From Pseudomonas sp. SDI (GTDB taxonomy: Bacteria; Pseudomonadota; Gammaproteobacteria; Pseudomonadales; Pseudomonadaceae): a DNA stretch of 64,000 bases. The stretch spans positions 38,503 to 102,502 of the forward strand of contig NZ_QETK01000021.1 in the NCBI RefSeq assembly GCF_003105155.1, written 5' to 3'. Of this stretch, positions 8,465 through 18,243 are shown one piece after another. Both the position numbers and the translations under genes were made by a program. Position 1 is the first letter of the stretch; every line of letters begins with the position of its first letter. Below the pieces are notes generated by a model, which was not told the DNA's origin, searched no databases, and worked only from the letters and a program-made list of their open reading frames with translations.

Positions 8465-9901
8465 ATGAATTTACTGCGCCCTACCCTGCTGACACTGGCC
8501 TGTCTGATGGCGCTTCCAAGCCAGGCGGACGACCTGCCGTCACTGGGCGACGCCAGTTCTGCCATTGTTTCGCCGCAACAGGAGTTCCAGCTCGGCCGTG
8601 CCTGGCTGAGCCTGCTGCGCAGCAATGTCAATCAACTGAACGACCCCCAGCTCAAGGATTACGTCGAAACCAGCGTCTACCGCCTCGCCGAAACCAGCCA
8701 ACTCCAGGACCGACGCCTGGAGTTCATCCTGATCGACAGCAAGGAGCTCAACGCCTTTGCCGCCCCCGGCGGGATTGTCGGGGTCAACGGCGGCCTGTTC
8801 CTCAATGCCCAGACCGAGGGTGAATACGCTTCGGTACTGGCCCACGAACTGGCGCACTTGTCGCAACGCCACTTCGCCCGCGGCGTGGAAGCCCAGCAAC
8901 GCATGCAAATGCCGATGATGGCGGCCTTGCTGGTGGGGATCGTGGCCGCCGCTGCGGGCGCCGGCGATGCCGGTATTGCCGCGATTGCCGGCAGCCAGGC
9001 GGCGGCGATTCAGGAGCAACGGCGTTTCTCACGGCAGAACGAACAGGAAGCCGACCGGATCGGTATTCTCAACCTGGAAAAGGCCGGCTACGACCCGCGT
9101 AACATGCCGACCATGTTCGAGCGCTTGATGCGCCAGTACCAGTACAGCGCCAAGCCGCCCGAATTCCTGCTGACTCACCCGGTAACCGAATCGCGGGTCG
9201 CCGACACCCGCAACCGCGCCGAGCAGGCCCCCAAGGGCGGCGTGGAAGACAGCCTGCGCTATCAGCTGATTCGTGCTCGCCTGCAACTGACCTACGAAGG
9301 CACGCCGGGCCTTGGTGCCAAGCGCTTCCGGGCCTTGCTGGACGAGAACCCGAACATGGATGCCGCACGCTATGGCCTGGCCCTGGCACAGATCAAGGGC
9401 GGCCAGCTCAACGAAGCACGCGAGATGCTCAAGCCGTTGCTGGCCAAGGCGCCGAACGACATTACCTACAACCTGGCGCAGATCGATCTGGATATCACCA
9501 ACAACCGCCTGGACGCAGCCCAGCAACGGGTAGCGAAGATGCGCACGCTGTACCCGGGCAACTATCCGCTGCAACAGGTCAGCGCCGACCTGCTGCTCAA
9601 GCAGAATCGACCGGCGGAAGCGGTAAAGGTGCTGGAAGCGTTACTGAAGAACCGTTCGGACGATCCGGACGTCTGGTACGAAGTGGCCGAGGCGCGCGGG
9701 CTGGCGGGCAATACCATCGGCCTGCATCAGGCACGGGCGGAGTACTTCACCCTGGTCGGCGATTTCAACCAGGCATTGCAGCAACTGGACTACGCGAAGA
9801 GCCGCGCCGGCAACAACTTCGTGCTGGCGTCGAAGCTGGATGCGCGGCAGCGGGAGATTCTTGAGCAACAGCGGATGGTCAAGGACATGATGGGGCGCTA
9901 A
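8465..9901 (+). CDS. Periplasmic M48 metalloprotease with TPR repeats (BepA-like)
   Basis: 478 residues from the ATG at 8465. A signal peptide (LTLACLMALPSQA) is followed by an M48 peptidase domain with the zinc motif HELAH (about residue 130) and the third ligand in NEQEADRIG (about residue 195). A region from about 270 to 478 is a TPR-like helical array. In E. coli BepA degrades or promotes assembly of stalled outer-membrane proteins such as LptD; the same role is inferred here. An Ala/Gly-rich hydrophobic stretch at about 145-180 lies between the two zinc motifs. A short GC hairpin follows the stop. Confidence 0.9.
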   Translation: MNLLRPTLLTLACLMALPSQADDLPSLGDASSAIVSPQQEFQLGRAWLSLLRSNVNQLNDPQLKDYVETSVYRLAETSQLQDRRLEFILIDSKELNAFAAPGGIVGVNGGLFLNAQTEGEYASVLAHELAHLSQRHFARGVEAQQRMQMPMMAALLVGIVAAAAGAGDAGIAAIAGSQAAAIQEQRRFSRQNEQEADRIGILNLEKAGYDPRNMPTMFERLMRQYQYSAKPPEFLLTHPVTESRVADTRNRAEQAPKGGVEDSLRYQLIRARLQLTYEGTPGLGAKRFRALLDENPNMDAARYGLALAQIKGGQLNEAREMLKPLLAKAPNDITYNLAQIDLDITNNRLDAAQQRVAKMRTLYPGNYPLQQVSADLLLKQNRPAEAVKVLEALLKNRSDDPDVWYEVAEARGLAGNTIGLHQARAEYFTLVGDFNQALQQLDYAKSRAGNNFVLASKLDARQREILEQQRMVKDMMGR

Positions 9902-9905
9902 GTCA

Positions 9906-9926
9906 GAGGGCTGCGTTGCAGCCCTC
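9906..9926 (+). terminator. Short GC hairpin after M48 gene
   Basis: A perfect 9-bp stem (9906-9914 with 9918-9926) and 3-nt loop five bases after the protease stop and before the convergent nadA stop. There is no clear T-run, so it may be a weak or bidirectional terminator. Confidence 0.5.
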
Positions 9927-9978
9927 TCCCAAAGGGTTCACACACCGCAGGGAGTGGGCTGGACCGGCAATGAGGCCC

Positions 9979-11037
9979 TCAAGCGTTACCGGACAACTTC
10001 ATCCGTGCCGCCTGGGTGAAATCGAGCATGCGCTGCAGCGGCTTGATCGCCTGCGGAATCAACGCCGGCTCGACGAAGATCTCGTTGCTGCCCTCGCGCA
10101 GGCACTGCAGGGTGCGCTCCAGGGTGTTCATCGCCATCCATGGGCAGTGTGCACAGCTTCGGCACGCGGCCCCGTTGCCGGCGGTTGGCGCTTCGATAAA
10201 GACCTTGTCCGGGCACAACTGCTGCATCTTGTAGAAGATGCCGCGGTCGGTGGCGACGATAAAGGTCCTGTTCGGCAAGGTCTGCGCCGCCGCAATCAGC
10301 TGGCTGGTAGAACCCACCGCATCGGCCAGATCGATCACCGACTCGGGCGACTCCGGGTGCACCAGAATGGCCGCGTCCGGGTACAACGCTTTCATGTCTG
10401 CCAGCTGGCGCGACTTGAACTCTTCGTGAACGATGCAAGCACCGTCCCACAGCAGCATGTCGGCACCGGTTTGCTTCTGAATGTAGCGCCCCAGGTGCTG
10501 GTCCGGCCCCCAGATGATGGTCTCGCCGTTATCCATCAGGCTTTCGACGATTTCCAGCGCACAGCTGGAGGTCACTACCCAGTCGGCGCGCGCCTTGACC
10601 GCCGCCGAGGTGTTGGCATACACCACCACCGTGCGCTCGGGGTGCTTGTCGCAGAACGCCGAGAAGTCCTCCACCGGGCAACCCAAGTCAAGCGAGCAGG
10701 TCGCTTCGAGGGTTGGCATCAGCACGCGCTTTTCCGGGTTGAGGATCTTCGCGGTCTCGCCCATAAAACGCACACCCGCCACCAGCACGGTCTTGGCCGG
10801 ATGCTTGTTGCCGAAGCGGGCCATTTCCAGCGAGTCGGACACGCAGCCGCCGGTTTCCTCGGCCAGGGCCTGGATCACCGGATCGCAGTAGTAATGAGCG
10901 ACAAGCACTGCATCCTGTGCCTTGAGCTCGGCGGCAATCAGGGCACGGTATTCAGCCTCCTGCGCGGGCGTCAGGGGCTTGGGTTGCTTGGCATCCAGGT
11001 GGGCTTGAACCAGAAGGCGTTCGGAAATCTGCGTCAT
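9979..11037 (-). CDS. nadA: Quinolinate synthase
   Basis: 352 residues. It condenses iminoaspartate with dihydroxyacetone phosphate to quinolinate in NAD synthesis and carries a [4Fe-4S] cluster. Candidate cluster cysteines are in GGCVSDS, SSCALE and the C-terminal [10 protein letters not shown] segment, the latter being the CxxCxxC typical of the family. VAHYYCDP near residue 45 is the conserved substrate-binding turn. It is a single gene with about 220 bp upstream before the next gene. Its place next to the BepA-like gene is typical of Pseudomonas. Confidence 0.97.
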   Translation of the reverse strand: MTQISERLLVQAHLDAKQPKPLTPAQEAEYRALIAAELKAQDAVLVAHYYCDPVIQALAEETGGCVSDSLEMARFGNKHPAKTVLVAGVRFMGETAKILNPEKRVLMPTLEATCSLDLGCPVEDFSAFCDKHPERTVVVYANTSAAVKARADWVVTSSCALEIVESLMDNGETIIWGPDQHLGRYIQKQTGADMLLWDGACIVHEEFKSRQLADMKALYPDAAILVHPESPESVIDLADAVGSTSQLIAAAQTLPNRTFIVATDRGIFYKMQQLCPDKVFIEAPTAGNGAACRSCAHCPWMAMNTLERTLQCLREGSNEIFVEPALIPQAIKPLQRMLDFTQAARMKLSGNA

Positions 11038-11257
11038 GTTCGCAAGACCTGCAGGCGCTGTAGCGCGAAAGTCGAGTGTATCACCAGGCTATGGCAATTC
11101 GGATAGCGGCTCAGCCTTTGCGGCCGTAGCCAGACCCGCTGTTTATCGGGCTCTATAGGGTGTCGAAGGCTACAGATAATCGAATGAATTCTAAAGGCTT
11201 TTTTGCCTGAAACGGCAGGCAGGCAGCGCCGTGAGCGCCGCCTGCCGGGCACGCCGA

Positions 11258-12751
11258 TCAGTGCGCCGCGCCGCTCAAACCGCCCAGATTGGCCATCAGC
11301 AGGCCGACGAACTGCTCAACGCTCATACTCTGGCCGTTAAGCACCACCTGTCCCTTGGTGTAATGCAGGTTGCTGACGATGGCATCGTCCTTGACCGTTG
11401 CCAACTGGCTGTACAGCGCCATCTGCCCGGCCATCTCGCCCGAGTACGACGCTTGCTTGACCTGCTCGGCATCCAGCCCCTGCACGCTCGCCTGCAGTGC
11501 CGCCAGGTCGCCGATCATCGCCTTGGACAGCGACAGGTCGCTCTGCAGCTGTTCAATCAGTTGCAGAGCGACCTGCTCCAGCGGTTGCTCGAACGAGTCC
11601 GGGCGCGCCAGATCGACGCTCAGTTTGAAGCGGCTCTCACCGTTGGCAGTCTTGAACGACACGTCGTCCAGGGCCACCTGCGGCTTGCCAGCCAGCACCG
11701 CCAGCAGGTACTGCTGGAACGCTGCCTGCTGCTCGGCCGTCAGCGCCTGCGCCGGCCGTACATCCGCCTGCGCCGCACGCTCAAAAGCCGGCAGGTTGGC
11801 CGCATAGAACGCCATGAGCGCCTGCAAGGCCGGCACATCCAGACGCTGGATGCTCCAGGCCACCTGACCGCTGCCAACCGGTTTGCCGTCGTAGCTGATA
11901 CCGGCCGCCTTATACAGCTGCTTGACCGCCAGTTGCTGGCTATTGATCTGGTAATCGTTGCGCTGTTCCAGCCCCTTGAGCGCCAATGCGGCCTGACGCT
12001 CGCCAAAGGTGAAGGCACCATCGGCCAGGGCCGTGTCGACCTGGCCGACGTAGAAGCCAAAGTCGCTGAGCGTGAGGTTGGCCGCCAGCGTCAAGCCTTG
12101 CAGCGCGATCTTGACCGGTGGCTGCTCGGCGCTGACCAGGGTCATCGCCAGGCTGCCCATGTCGCCGGCCATTTTCACCGCCTGCCCGTCCTGGCTAGCG
12201 GAAACATTCAACGTCAGCCCGGAGAAGGCAACGCTTGAGCCCTCGGGCTGACTGAACGCCGCCGACATCAGTTGCACCCGGCCTTCCACCGAACGGTCGT
12301 AACCCAGGCTCAGGTGGCCCTGCACCGGGGCAACCTCTTTGCTCGCGGCGAACCAGTCCGCCGTTCCGGCATCCTTTTCCAGCGAATAATTGCTGGCCGC
12401 CATCACCGGCATCAGCTTGAAGGCCTTGAGCCGCGACCACGGCAACGGTCCGTGCTCAAGGCGATCGGCAAAAGTCAGCTCGAAGCTCACCGGCTCGTCG
12501 CCAAGCTGCACGTTCTCGACCTTCAGCCGGTAGCGCGCATCGCTGCTGTAAAGATGCCGCTCCAGCCCCAGCAGCTCAATCTGCGCACTGCCACCGGCAC
12601 CGGCCAGCGCTTGCAGCAGCTGCTGATTGGATTGCGCGATAGACGTATCGAGCACCGCCGGCAACTGCTTGCCGGTGTACCAGGCGCCGGCCGTGCACAA
12701 GGCCGCCACGGCCAGGGCCAAGCCCGACAGCACTCCTACTGTTCTCTTCAT
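11258..12751 (-). CDS. YdgA-family protein (DUF945)
   Basis: 497 residues from the ATG at 12751. Only this start gives the N-terminal signal anchor (VGVLSGLALAVAALCTAGAWY). The rest is a long, largely beta-rich periplasmic region with VQLGDEPVSFELTFADRLEHG and GLDAEQVKQASY typical of the DUF945/YdgA family. The function is unknown; E. coli YdgA is an inner-membrane associated protein with little phenotype. It lies 59 bp downstream of the oxaloacetate decarboxylase-like gene on the same strand. An imperfect GC hairpin follows at about 11222-11250. Confidence 0.82.
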   Translation of the reverse strand: MKRTVGVLSGLALAVAALCTAGAWYTGKQLPAVLDTSIAQSNQQLLQALAGAGGSAQIELLGLERHLYSSDARYRLKVENVQLGDEPVSFELTFADRLEHGPLPWSRLKAFKLMPVMAASNYSLEKDAGTADWFAASKEVAPVQGHLSLGYDRSVEGRVQLMSAAFSQPEGSSVAFSGLTLNVSASQDGQAVKMAGDMGSLAMTLVSAEQPPVKIALQGLTLAANLTLSDFGFYVGQVDTALADGAFTFGERQAALALKGLEQRNDYQINSQQLAVKQLYKAAGISYDGKPVGSGQVAWSIQRLDVPALQALMAFYAANLPAFERAAQADVRPAQALTAEQQAAFQQYLLAVLAGKPQVALDDVSFKTANGESRFKLSVDLARPDSFEQPLEQVALQLIEQLQSDLSLSKAMIGDLAALQASVQGLDAEQVKQASYSGEMAGQMALYSQLATVKDDAIVSNLHYTKGQVVLNGQSMSVEQFVGLLMANLGGLSGAAH

Positions 12752-12810
12752 GAATTGATCCGCTGACTGTCCATTGTGTGAGGTAAGGCGCTGCGCACGC
12801 GACGTGCCGG

Positions 12811-13680
12811 TTATTCGTTGACGTCCATGAACTGGCTTGCCCAGTCGATGTAATCGCCCGGCAAGGTATAGGTATGGGTCAGCTCGGTGGCACTCAGGTC
12901 GGAGGCACGACTGGTGATACGACGCTGTTCGCGCAGGCAATCATAGGTGGCCTTGATCGCAGCGAAGTACGCGCCGTGACCGTCCACCGCGATCCGCACC
13001 CCCAGTTCGGCGAGGCGGTTGTCGTCGTGCAGTTGCGGATTGCCGTAGGTCACCAGCATCAACGGAATGGAGACATGCCGGGCGATCTGCTCCAGATGCT
13101 CGAAATCACGAATACCGACGATGCACACACCGTCAGCGCCAGCGTTCTGATAGGCCACGGCACGCTCAATGACTTCCGCGGTCGGGATCACCGCGGCGTT
13201 GGTCCGGGCGATGATGCACAGCTCGGGATCGACACGGGCTTCGAGCGCCGCACGGACCTTGCCGACACCTTCGGCAATGCTGATCAGGTCGGTGGACTTA
13301 CGCCCGAACTGGGCGGGCAGCAGAGTGTCTTCGATGGTCAGCGCGGCAACCCCGGCGCGCTCCAGCTCGGTGATCGTGCGCATCACGTTCAGCGCGTTGC
13401 CGTAGCCATGGTCGGCGTCGGCAATGACCGGCAACTGCGCCACCCGGCCGATACGCGTGGCTTGTTCAGCGAATTCGCTGAGGGTGATCAGGGCAAAGTC
13501 CGGAGCTGCCAGTACCTGTAGCGACGCGACCGAACCACCGAGAATACCGACTTCGAAACCGAGGTCGGCAGCAATACGCGCCGACATGGGGTCGAACACG
13601 GACGCCGTGTGGTAGCAGACAGGGGACGCGAGGAGTTTACGAAAGGCACGGCGCAAATCTTGGTGGGAGGCTCTAGACAT
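12811..13680 (-). CDS. Oxaloacetate decarboxylase (PEP mutase/isocitrate lyase superfamily)
   Basis: 289 residues from the ATG at 13680. A second ATG two codons upstream (13686) sits too close to the GGA ribosome site. The motifs [20 protein letters not shown] (metal-binding Asp pair), [12 protein letters not shown] and IARTNAA define the phosphoenolpyruvate mutase/isocitrate lyase superfamily. The length and sequence match what I remember of P. aeruginosa PA4872, shown to decarboxylate oxaloacetate. The isocitrate-lyase catalytic KKCGH motif is absent, so it is not AceA. It is followed by the YdgA-family gene. Confidence 0.85.
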   Translation of the reverse strand: MSRASHQDLRRAFRKLLASPVCYHTASVFDPMSARIAADLGFEVGILGGSVASLQVLAAPDFALITLSEFAEQATRIGRVAQLPVIADADHGYGNALNVMRTITELERAGVAALTIEDTLLPAQFGRKSTDLISIAEGVGKVRAALEARVDPELCIIARTNAAVIPTAEVIERAVAYQNAGADGVCIVGIRDFEHLEQIARHVSIPLMLVTYGNPQLHDDNRLAELGVRIAVDGHGAYFAAIKATYDCLREQRRITSRASDLSATELTHTYTLPGDYIDWASQFMDVNE

Positions 13681-13862
13681 GATCATTCCAGTTTTTCGTC
13701 TTCAATTCTGCAGGGGAACATATCACCCCAGAACCGGGTTCCGACAGCGTCAGGCCGGGGCTGTGAAGAAATTTTCATGGCCTGGCGCGAGCAACCGACG
13801 AACAGCCAGAGACGAGCGAAATACACGAGGGGAGGTTTGCGTATTTACCGAAGCCGAAAACG

Positions 13863-13896
13863 AAAAAACCCGCCTCTTTTCAGAGGCGGGTTTTTT
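13863..13896 (-). terminator. Bidirectional terminator after tRNA-Lys
   Basis: A stem of CCCGCCTCT with its complement, flanked by A6 on the left and T6 on the right, at 13863-13896. It lies 12 bp past the CCA end of tRNA-Lys and should work on either strand. Confidence 0.9.
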
Positions 13897-13907
13897 CTTA
13901 CTGCATA

Positions 13908-13983
13908 TGGTGGGTCGTGTAGGATTCGAACCTACGACCAATTGGTTAAAAGCCAACTGCTCTACCAACTGAGCTAACGACCC
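13908..13983 (-). tRNA. tRNA-Lys (anticodon TTT)
   Basis: On the minus strand a 76-nt cloverleaf begins GGGTCGTTAGCTCAG and ends ACGACCC-A-CCA. The anticodon loop CTTTTAA gives UUU, and the T-loop is GGTTCGAATCC. CCA is encoded. Confidence 0.96.
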
Positions 13984-14044
13984 GTTGGATGGCGCGTATA
14001 ATACTGATTTCTAACAGGAAATCAACACCCCATCGCAAAATAAT

Positions 14045-14719
14045 TTAAAAATATCGTGTTGGGTCCGCTACACCGGCCGATTTGAAGCCGTCGGCGCGCA
14101 GCCGACAGCTGTCGCACTTGCCACAGGCACGGCCGTGGTCGTCGGCCTGATAGCAGGAAACCGTGAGGCTGTAGTCGACGCCGCGGGCCATACCGGCCTG
14201 GACGATCTGCGCCTTGCTGAGGTTCTGCAGCGGCGCCTGAATACGGAAGCCCTGCCCTTCGACCCCAGCCTTGGTCGCCAGGTTAGCCATGCGCTCGAAG
14301 GCCTCGACGAACTCCGAACGGCAATCCGGGTAGCCGGAATAGTCCACCGCGTTGACCCCGATGAAAATATCACGCGCGTTCAGCACCTCGGCCCAACCCA
14401 ATGCCAGCGACAGGAACACTGTGTTGCGCGCCGGCACGTAGGTTACCGGGATTCCTTCGCTCGGCGCTTCCGGCACATCGATGCTGCTGTCGGTCAGGGC
14501 CGAACCACCAATGCCATCCAGGTTCAGGCCGATCACCTTGTGCTCGACCACGCCCAGGTCACGGGCCACCCGCGCTGCCGCGTCGAGCTCGGCACGATGG
14601 CGCTGCCCATAGTCGAAGCTCATGGTGTAGCAGCTGTAGCCTTCAGCCTTGGCCATGGCAACCACGGTGGCCGAGTCCAGGCCACCGGACAACAGAATTA
14701 CCGCACGTTTCTCAGTCAT
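14045..14719 (-). CDS. queC: 7-cyano-7-deazaguanine synthase
   Basis: 224 residues. It converts 7-carboxy-7-deazaguanine to preQ0 using ATP and ammonia in queuosine biosynthesis. The P-loop LSGGLDSAT near residue 10 is the PP-loop ATP pyrophosphatase motif. The C-terminal C-x(8)-CGKCDSC pattern (about residues 188-202) is the zinc site. It follows queE by 15 bp on the same strand, forming a two-gene queuosine unit below the tol-pal cluster. Confidence 0.97.
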   Translation of the reverse strand: MTEKRAVILLSGGLDSATVVAMAKAEGYSCYTMSFDYGQRHRAELDAAARVARDLGVVEHKVIGLNLDGIGGSALTDSSIDVPEAPSEGIPVTYVPARNTVFLSLALGWAEVLNARDIFIGVNAVDYSGYPDCRSEFVEAFERMANLATKAGVEGQGFRIQAPLQNLSKAQIVQAGMARGVDYSLTVSCYQADDHGRACGKCDSCRLRADGFKSAGVADPTRYF

Positions 14720-14734
14720 TGCATTGCTCTCCTG

Positions 14735-15382
14735 TCAGCGTCCCGGCTCGTCGTTCCACAGCAGCTTGTGCAACTGCATCTGAAAACGTACCGGCAAATT
14801 ATCAGCCACGATCCAATCGGCCAGGGCAGTCGCACTCACTTGATGATGGCTCGGCGAAAACAACACGTCGCCGGCACGCTGCTCCAGACCATACTGGATC
14901 AGCTTGGATACCGCCCAGTCATAGTCTTCGCGCGAGCAGATGACGAACTTGACCTGGTCGTTGCGGGTCAGCAGTTCAATGTTTTCGTAACGATTGCGGT
15001 GCATCTCGGCCGAGCCTGGCGTCTTCAAGTCGACCACCCGGCTAACCCGCGTGTCGACCTGGGCAATATCCAGCGCGCCGCTGGTTTCCAGTGACACCTC
15101 GTAACCGGCGTCGCAGAGCTGCTTGAGCAATGGGATGGCGTTGGGCTGGGCCAACGGCTCGCCACCGGTCACACACACGTAGCGCGGTTTGAAGCCAGCC
15201 ACTTGTTCGAGGATCGAGTCGAGCGTGCGAACGGTGCCGCCGCTGAAGGCGTAGGCGCTGTCACAGTACTGGCAGCGCAAAGGGCAGCCAGTGAGGCGTA
15301 CAAATACCGTGGGCAGCCCAGCGGTACGCGTTTCACCCTGCAACGAGTAAAAAACTTCGGTAATGCGTAATGTGTCTTGCAT
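14735..15382 (-). CDS. queE: 7-carboxy-7-deazaguanine synthase (radical SAM)
   Basis: 215 residues from the ATG at 15382; an in-frame GTG three codons upstream (15391) is an alternative, and neither has a strong ribosome site. The radical-SAM motif GCPLRCQYCD (CX3CX2C, about residues 27-35) binds the [4Fe-4S] cluster. VCVTGGEPLAQ is the SAM-binding GGEP motif. QueE rearranges 6-carboxytetrahydropterin into the deazapurine ring. The C-terminus VRFQMQLHKLLW is the conserved end of the family. It is followed at 15 bp by queC. Confidence 0.95.
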   Translation of the reverse strand: MQDTLRITEVFYSLQGETRTAGLPTVFVRLTGCPLRCQYCDSAYAFSGGTVRTLDSILEQVAGFKPRYVCVTGGEPLAQPNAIPLLKQLCDAGYEVSLETSGALDIAQVDTRVSRVVDLKTPGSAEMHRNRYENIELLTRNDQVKFVICSREDYDWAVSKLIQYGLEQRAGDVLFSPSHHQVSATALADWIVADNLPVRFQMQLHKLLWNDEPGR

Positions 15383-15496
15383 AGTCGCCACGGGCGTAAC
15401 AGCTAAACAGGCTGTCCGCCTCCGTTAGGCACCGCTGCGAACCCGGCATCGCGTCATTCGCAGCAGCGTAGTCAAATAAAGGGCGCAAATTCTAAC

Positions 15497-15523
15497 GAAA
15501 AAACCCGCGACAAGCGCGGGTTT
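15497..15523 (-). terminator. Terminator of the tol-pal operon
   Basis: ACCCGCG at 15503-15509 pairs with CGCGGGT at 15515-15521 around ACAAG. On the minus strand the stem is followed by a U-run (A6 on the plus strand at 15498-15503). It lies about 20 bp past the cpoB stop. Confidence 0.9.
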
Positions 15524-15545
15524 CTTGAAAAAATTGACTCAGTGG

Positions 15546-16385
15546 TCAGAGACGCTGCAGATCACGCTGGGCCAATTGCGCCGCAGAAGTGCCCGGATAC
15601 TGGGTCACAACTTGTTGCAGTATACCCTTGACCCGGTCGACATGCCCCAGGCGACGCTCGACGTCGGCCAGCTTGTACAGCGAGTCAGGCACCTTGTTGT
15701 GCTTGGGATACAGCTGGCTGACCTTGGCAAACGCCTGACCGGCAGCTTGCAAATCGCCCTTGGCCAGGTTCACTTCACCCAACCAGTACTGCGCGTTGCC
15801 GGCGTACTGGCTGTTCGGGTATTTGCGCAGGAAGGCATTGAACGCCTGACTGGCCTTGTCGAAATCCTTGGCTTTGATCAAGTCGAAAGCAGCATCGTAG
15901 TAGAGCTTCTCTTTCGCTGGATCACCAGGTTCGCTACTGGCTGCGGGTTGTTGCGCGGCAGCGGTACCTGCGCCTGCGGCCGCACCGGCAGCAGCACCGG
16001 CGGCGTTGGTATCGCCACCCGTGGAAGAATTCTCGGGAGCCGTGGCAGGTGCGCCACCGGTTCCAATGCGCCGATCCAGGTCCTGGTAACGCTCCAGGCC
16101 TTCCTGTTTCATGCGCGCGACATCGTTTTGCAACTCTTCGATGACGCCTTGTTGGCGAGCTATCTGCTCCTGCATCTGCTGCAGTTGCATGAACAGCTGG
16201 CCCTGTGCCGAGGCAGGGGCCGTAACCCCTCCCCCGGCATAGGCGCCGTTCGTACCGTAACCCGCAGGCGGATAACTGCTTGCGCCGTTATAGCCAGCGT
16301 TGTCTTCAACAACAGGAACCTCAGCCCAAGCCACGAGGGGCAGGGTGAGAGCCAGGACAGTTACAGCACGACGGCACGTTCGCAT
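15546..16385 (-). CDS. cpoB: Tol-Pal system protein CpoB (YbgF)
   Basis: 279 residues. A signal peptide (AVTVLALTLPLVAWA) is followed by a coiled coil (about residues 55-100, rich in Gln/Glu). An Ala/Gly-rich linker covers about 105-140, and a C-terminal TPR region with LIKAKDFDKASQAFNAFL, QYAGNAQYWLGE and DSLYKLADVE covers the rest. In E. coli CpoB links Tol energy use to PBP1B-driven septal peptidoglycan synthesis in the periplasm. It lies 6 bp after pal and ends the operon at a good terminator. Confidence 0.95.
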   Translation of the reverse strand: MRTCRRAVTVLALTLPLVAWAEVPVVEDNAGYNGASSYPPAGYGTNGAYAGGGVTAPASAQGQLFMQLQQMQEQIARQQGVIEELQNDVARMKQEGLERYQDLDRRIGTGGAPATAPENSSTGGDTNAAGAAAGAAAGAGTAAAQQPAASSEPGDPAKEKLYYDAAFDLIKAKDFDKASQAFNAFLRKYPNSQYAGNAQYWLGEVNLAKGDLQAAGQAFAKVSQLYPKHNKVPDSLYKLADVERRLGHVDRVKGILQQVVTQYPGTSAAQLAQRDLQRL

Positions 16386-16391
16386 ATCGAA

Positions 16392-16889
16392 TTACTTACG
16401 CAGTTCGACGCGACGGTTTTGAGCCCAGGATTGCTCGTCGTTACCGGTAGCAACTGGACGCTCTTCGCCGTAGGAAACCAGTTCCAGTTGGGCTGGGGAA
16501 ACGCCTTGCAGTACCAGGTAGCGCTGAACGGCTTTCGCACGACGCTCGCCCAGAGCCATGTTGTATTCGCGAGTACCACGCTCGTCGGTGTTACCTTCCA
16601 GGACGACGCGAGCGCCGTTGCCTTTCAGGTCCTTGGCATGAACGTCCAGAGCGCGCATGGCTTCTGGCTTCAGGTCCGAGCTGTCGTATTCGAAGTAGAA
16701 GGTGGTGATTGCGCGCAGAGCAGCTTCTTCGCTCAGGCTGCCGTCAACAGCGCCAGTGTTGGCACCGTAACCAGCGTTAGGATCAACAGCGCCTTCGCCA
16801 GCGTTGTCGCCGCCTTTCGAGGAGCAACCTACAGCTACAGCCATGGCCAGAGCCAGCGCAGCAAACTTACCAAACTTCAGCATTTCCAT
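16392..16889 (-). CDS. pal: Peptidoglycan-associated lipoprotein Pal (OprL)
   Basis: 165 residues. The signal [22 protein letters not shown] ends in a lipobox (Cys22) for outer-membrane anchoring. The OmpA-like domain (about residues 55-165) carries the peptidoglycan (diaminopimelate) binding segment [12 protein letters not shown] and the end [10 protein letters not shown]. Pal is recruited to the division site by the Tol motor and TolB. A strong AGGAG precedes the ATG. The start [14 protein letters not shown] matches OprL of Pseudomonas as I remember it. The 52-bp gap from tolB may hold an extra promoter. Confidence 0.97.
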   Translation of the reverse strand: MEMLKFGKFAALALAMAVAVGCSSKGGDNAGEGAVDPNAGYGANTGAVDGSLSEEAALRAITTFYFEYDSSDLKPEAMRALDVHAKDLKGNGARVVLEGNTDERGTREYNMALGERRAKAVQRYLVLQGVSPAQLELVSYGEERPVATGNDEQSWAQNRRVELRK

Positions 16890-16941
16890 CGTGAAACTCC
16901 TAATGAACCCCAGTGTGTTAAGTACAACGTAAAGCGCCGCG

Positions 16942-18243
16942 TCAGTTCAGGTAAGGGGACCAGGACGGTTCTCTGACTTCGCCTTGAGCGGTAGGAAGTG
17001 GGAGCCTAACGCGTCCATTAAGGGATACGAGCATCAAGACTCCCCGGCCCTGCTGGCGGGTGGCGTAGATTAGCATGGTGCCGTTGGGCGCAACAGTAGG
17101 AGACTCATCAAGACTTGTTTCAGAGAGGATCTTTACACTACCTCGCTGCAAATCCTGAGCCGCCACCTTGAAGTTGGTGAAGCCTTGTTGACGATGAATC
17201 ATCACCAGGGTCTTTTCGTCCGCCGACAGTTTCGGGTTGGCGTTGTAGTTGCCCACGAAAGTTACGCGTTCGGCGCCACCGCCGGAAACATTGGTTTTGT
17301 AGATCTGTGGCTTGCCACCGCGGTCGGAAGTGAAGTAGATGGTCGAACCATCTTTACCCCAGAACGGCTCGGTGTTGATGCCAGGGCCAGCGGTAACACG
17401 CTGCAACTGACGGGAGCCCATGTTCATCACATAGATGTCCGGGTTACCGTCCTTGGACAGCACGAACGCCAGGCGCGAACCATCTGGCGACCAGGCTGGC
17501 GCACCGTTCAGGCCTTCGAAGTTGGTGATCTGCTCACGGCGGCCAGTATCGATATGCTGCACAAAGATACGTGGACGCTTCTGCTCGAACGACACGTAGG
17601 CAATACGTTTGCCATCCGGCGCAAAGCGCGGCGACAGGATCGGCTCGCGCGATTGCAACAGGGTCACGGCCCGGGCACCGTCGTAGTCCGAACGTTGCAG
17701 GGTGTAACGCGTGTTGTTGGCCGAGAAGCGCTCGGCAGTCACGTACAGCATGCGCGTGGAAAACGCCCCCTTGATGCCGGTGAGCTTCTCGAACGACTGA
17801 TCGGCAATGTAGTGCGACATGTCACGCAGTTGATCGACGCCGCCCGAGACGCTACCGGTCAGCACTTGCTGCTCGGTGGCGACGTTGAACAGGGCATATT
17901 GCACCTGCAGGCGACCGCCGGCCGGAACAATACTACCGACCATAACGTACTGGGCGCCCAAGGCTTTCCAGTCGCGGAAGATGACTTCGCTGGCCTGGGA
18001 CGGCTGGCTGATCATGTTCTGACGCGGGATCGGCGAGTAGTAGCCGGAGTTACGCAGGTCATTGCCGATGATGTCGGCCATGTCCTCAGGCAACACGCTA
18101 CCACCCTGCAGGCCGAACGGCACGACGGCGATCGGGGTCGCCCGATCGCTACCGCTGGTGACCAGAATGTTCTTTTCTTCTGCTACGGCCATCCCTGCTG
18201 CGCAGCAGAGAACGACAAGCAGTCCTCTAAGAAGGTTAATCAC
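16942..18243 (-). CDS. tolB: Tol-Pal system protein TolB
   Basis: 433 residues with a Sec signal peptide (cleavage likely after AVA near residue 21). An N-terminal alpha/beta domain (about 25-165) is followed by a six-bladed beta-propeller with repeated motifs such as [24 protein letters not shown] and [11 protein letters not shown]. Periplasmic TolB binds Pal through the propeller and TolA through its N-terminal box. The ATG overlaps the tolA stop by four bases, indicating coupling. Confidence 0.97.
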   Translation of the reverse strand: MINLLRGLLVVLCCAAGMAVAEEKNILVTSGSDRATPIAVVPFGLQGGSVLPEDMADIIGNDLRNSGYYSPIPRQNMISQPSQASEVIFRDWKALGAQYVMVGSIVPAGGRLQVQYALFNVATEQQVLTGSVSGGVDQLRDMSHYIADQSFEKLTGIKGAFSTRMLYVTAERFSANNTRYTLQRSDYDGARAVTLLQSREPILSPRFAPDGKRIAYVSFEQKRPRIFVQHIDTGRREQITNFEGLNGAPAWSPDGSRLAFVLSKDGNPDIYVMNMGSRQLQRVTAGPGINTEPFWGKDGSTIYFTSDRGGKPQIYKTNVSGGGAERVTFVGNYNANPKLSADEKTLVMIHRQQGFTNFKVAAQDLQRGSVKILSETSLDESPTVAPNGTMLIYATRQQGRGVLMLVSLNGRVRLPLPTAQGEVREPSWSPYLN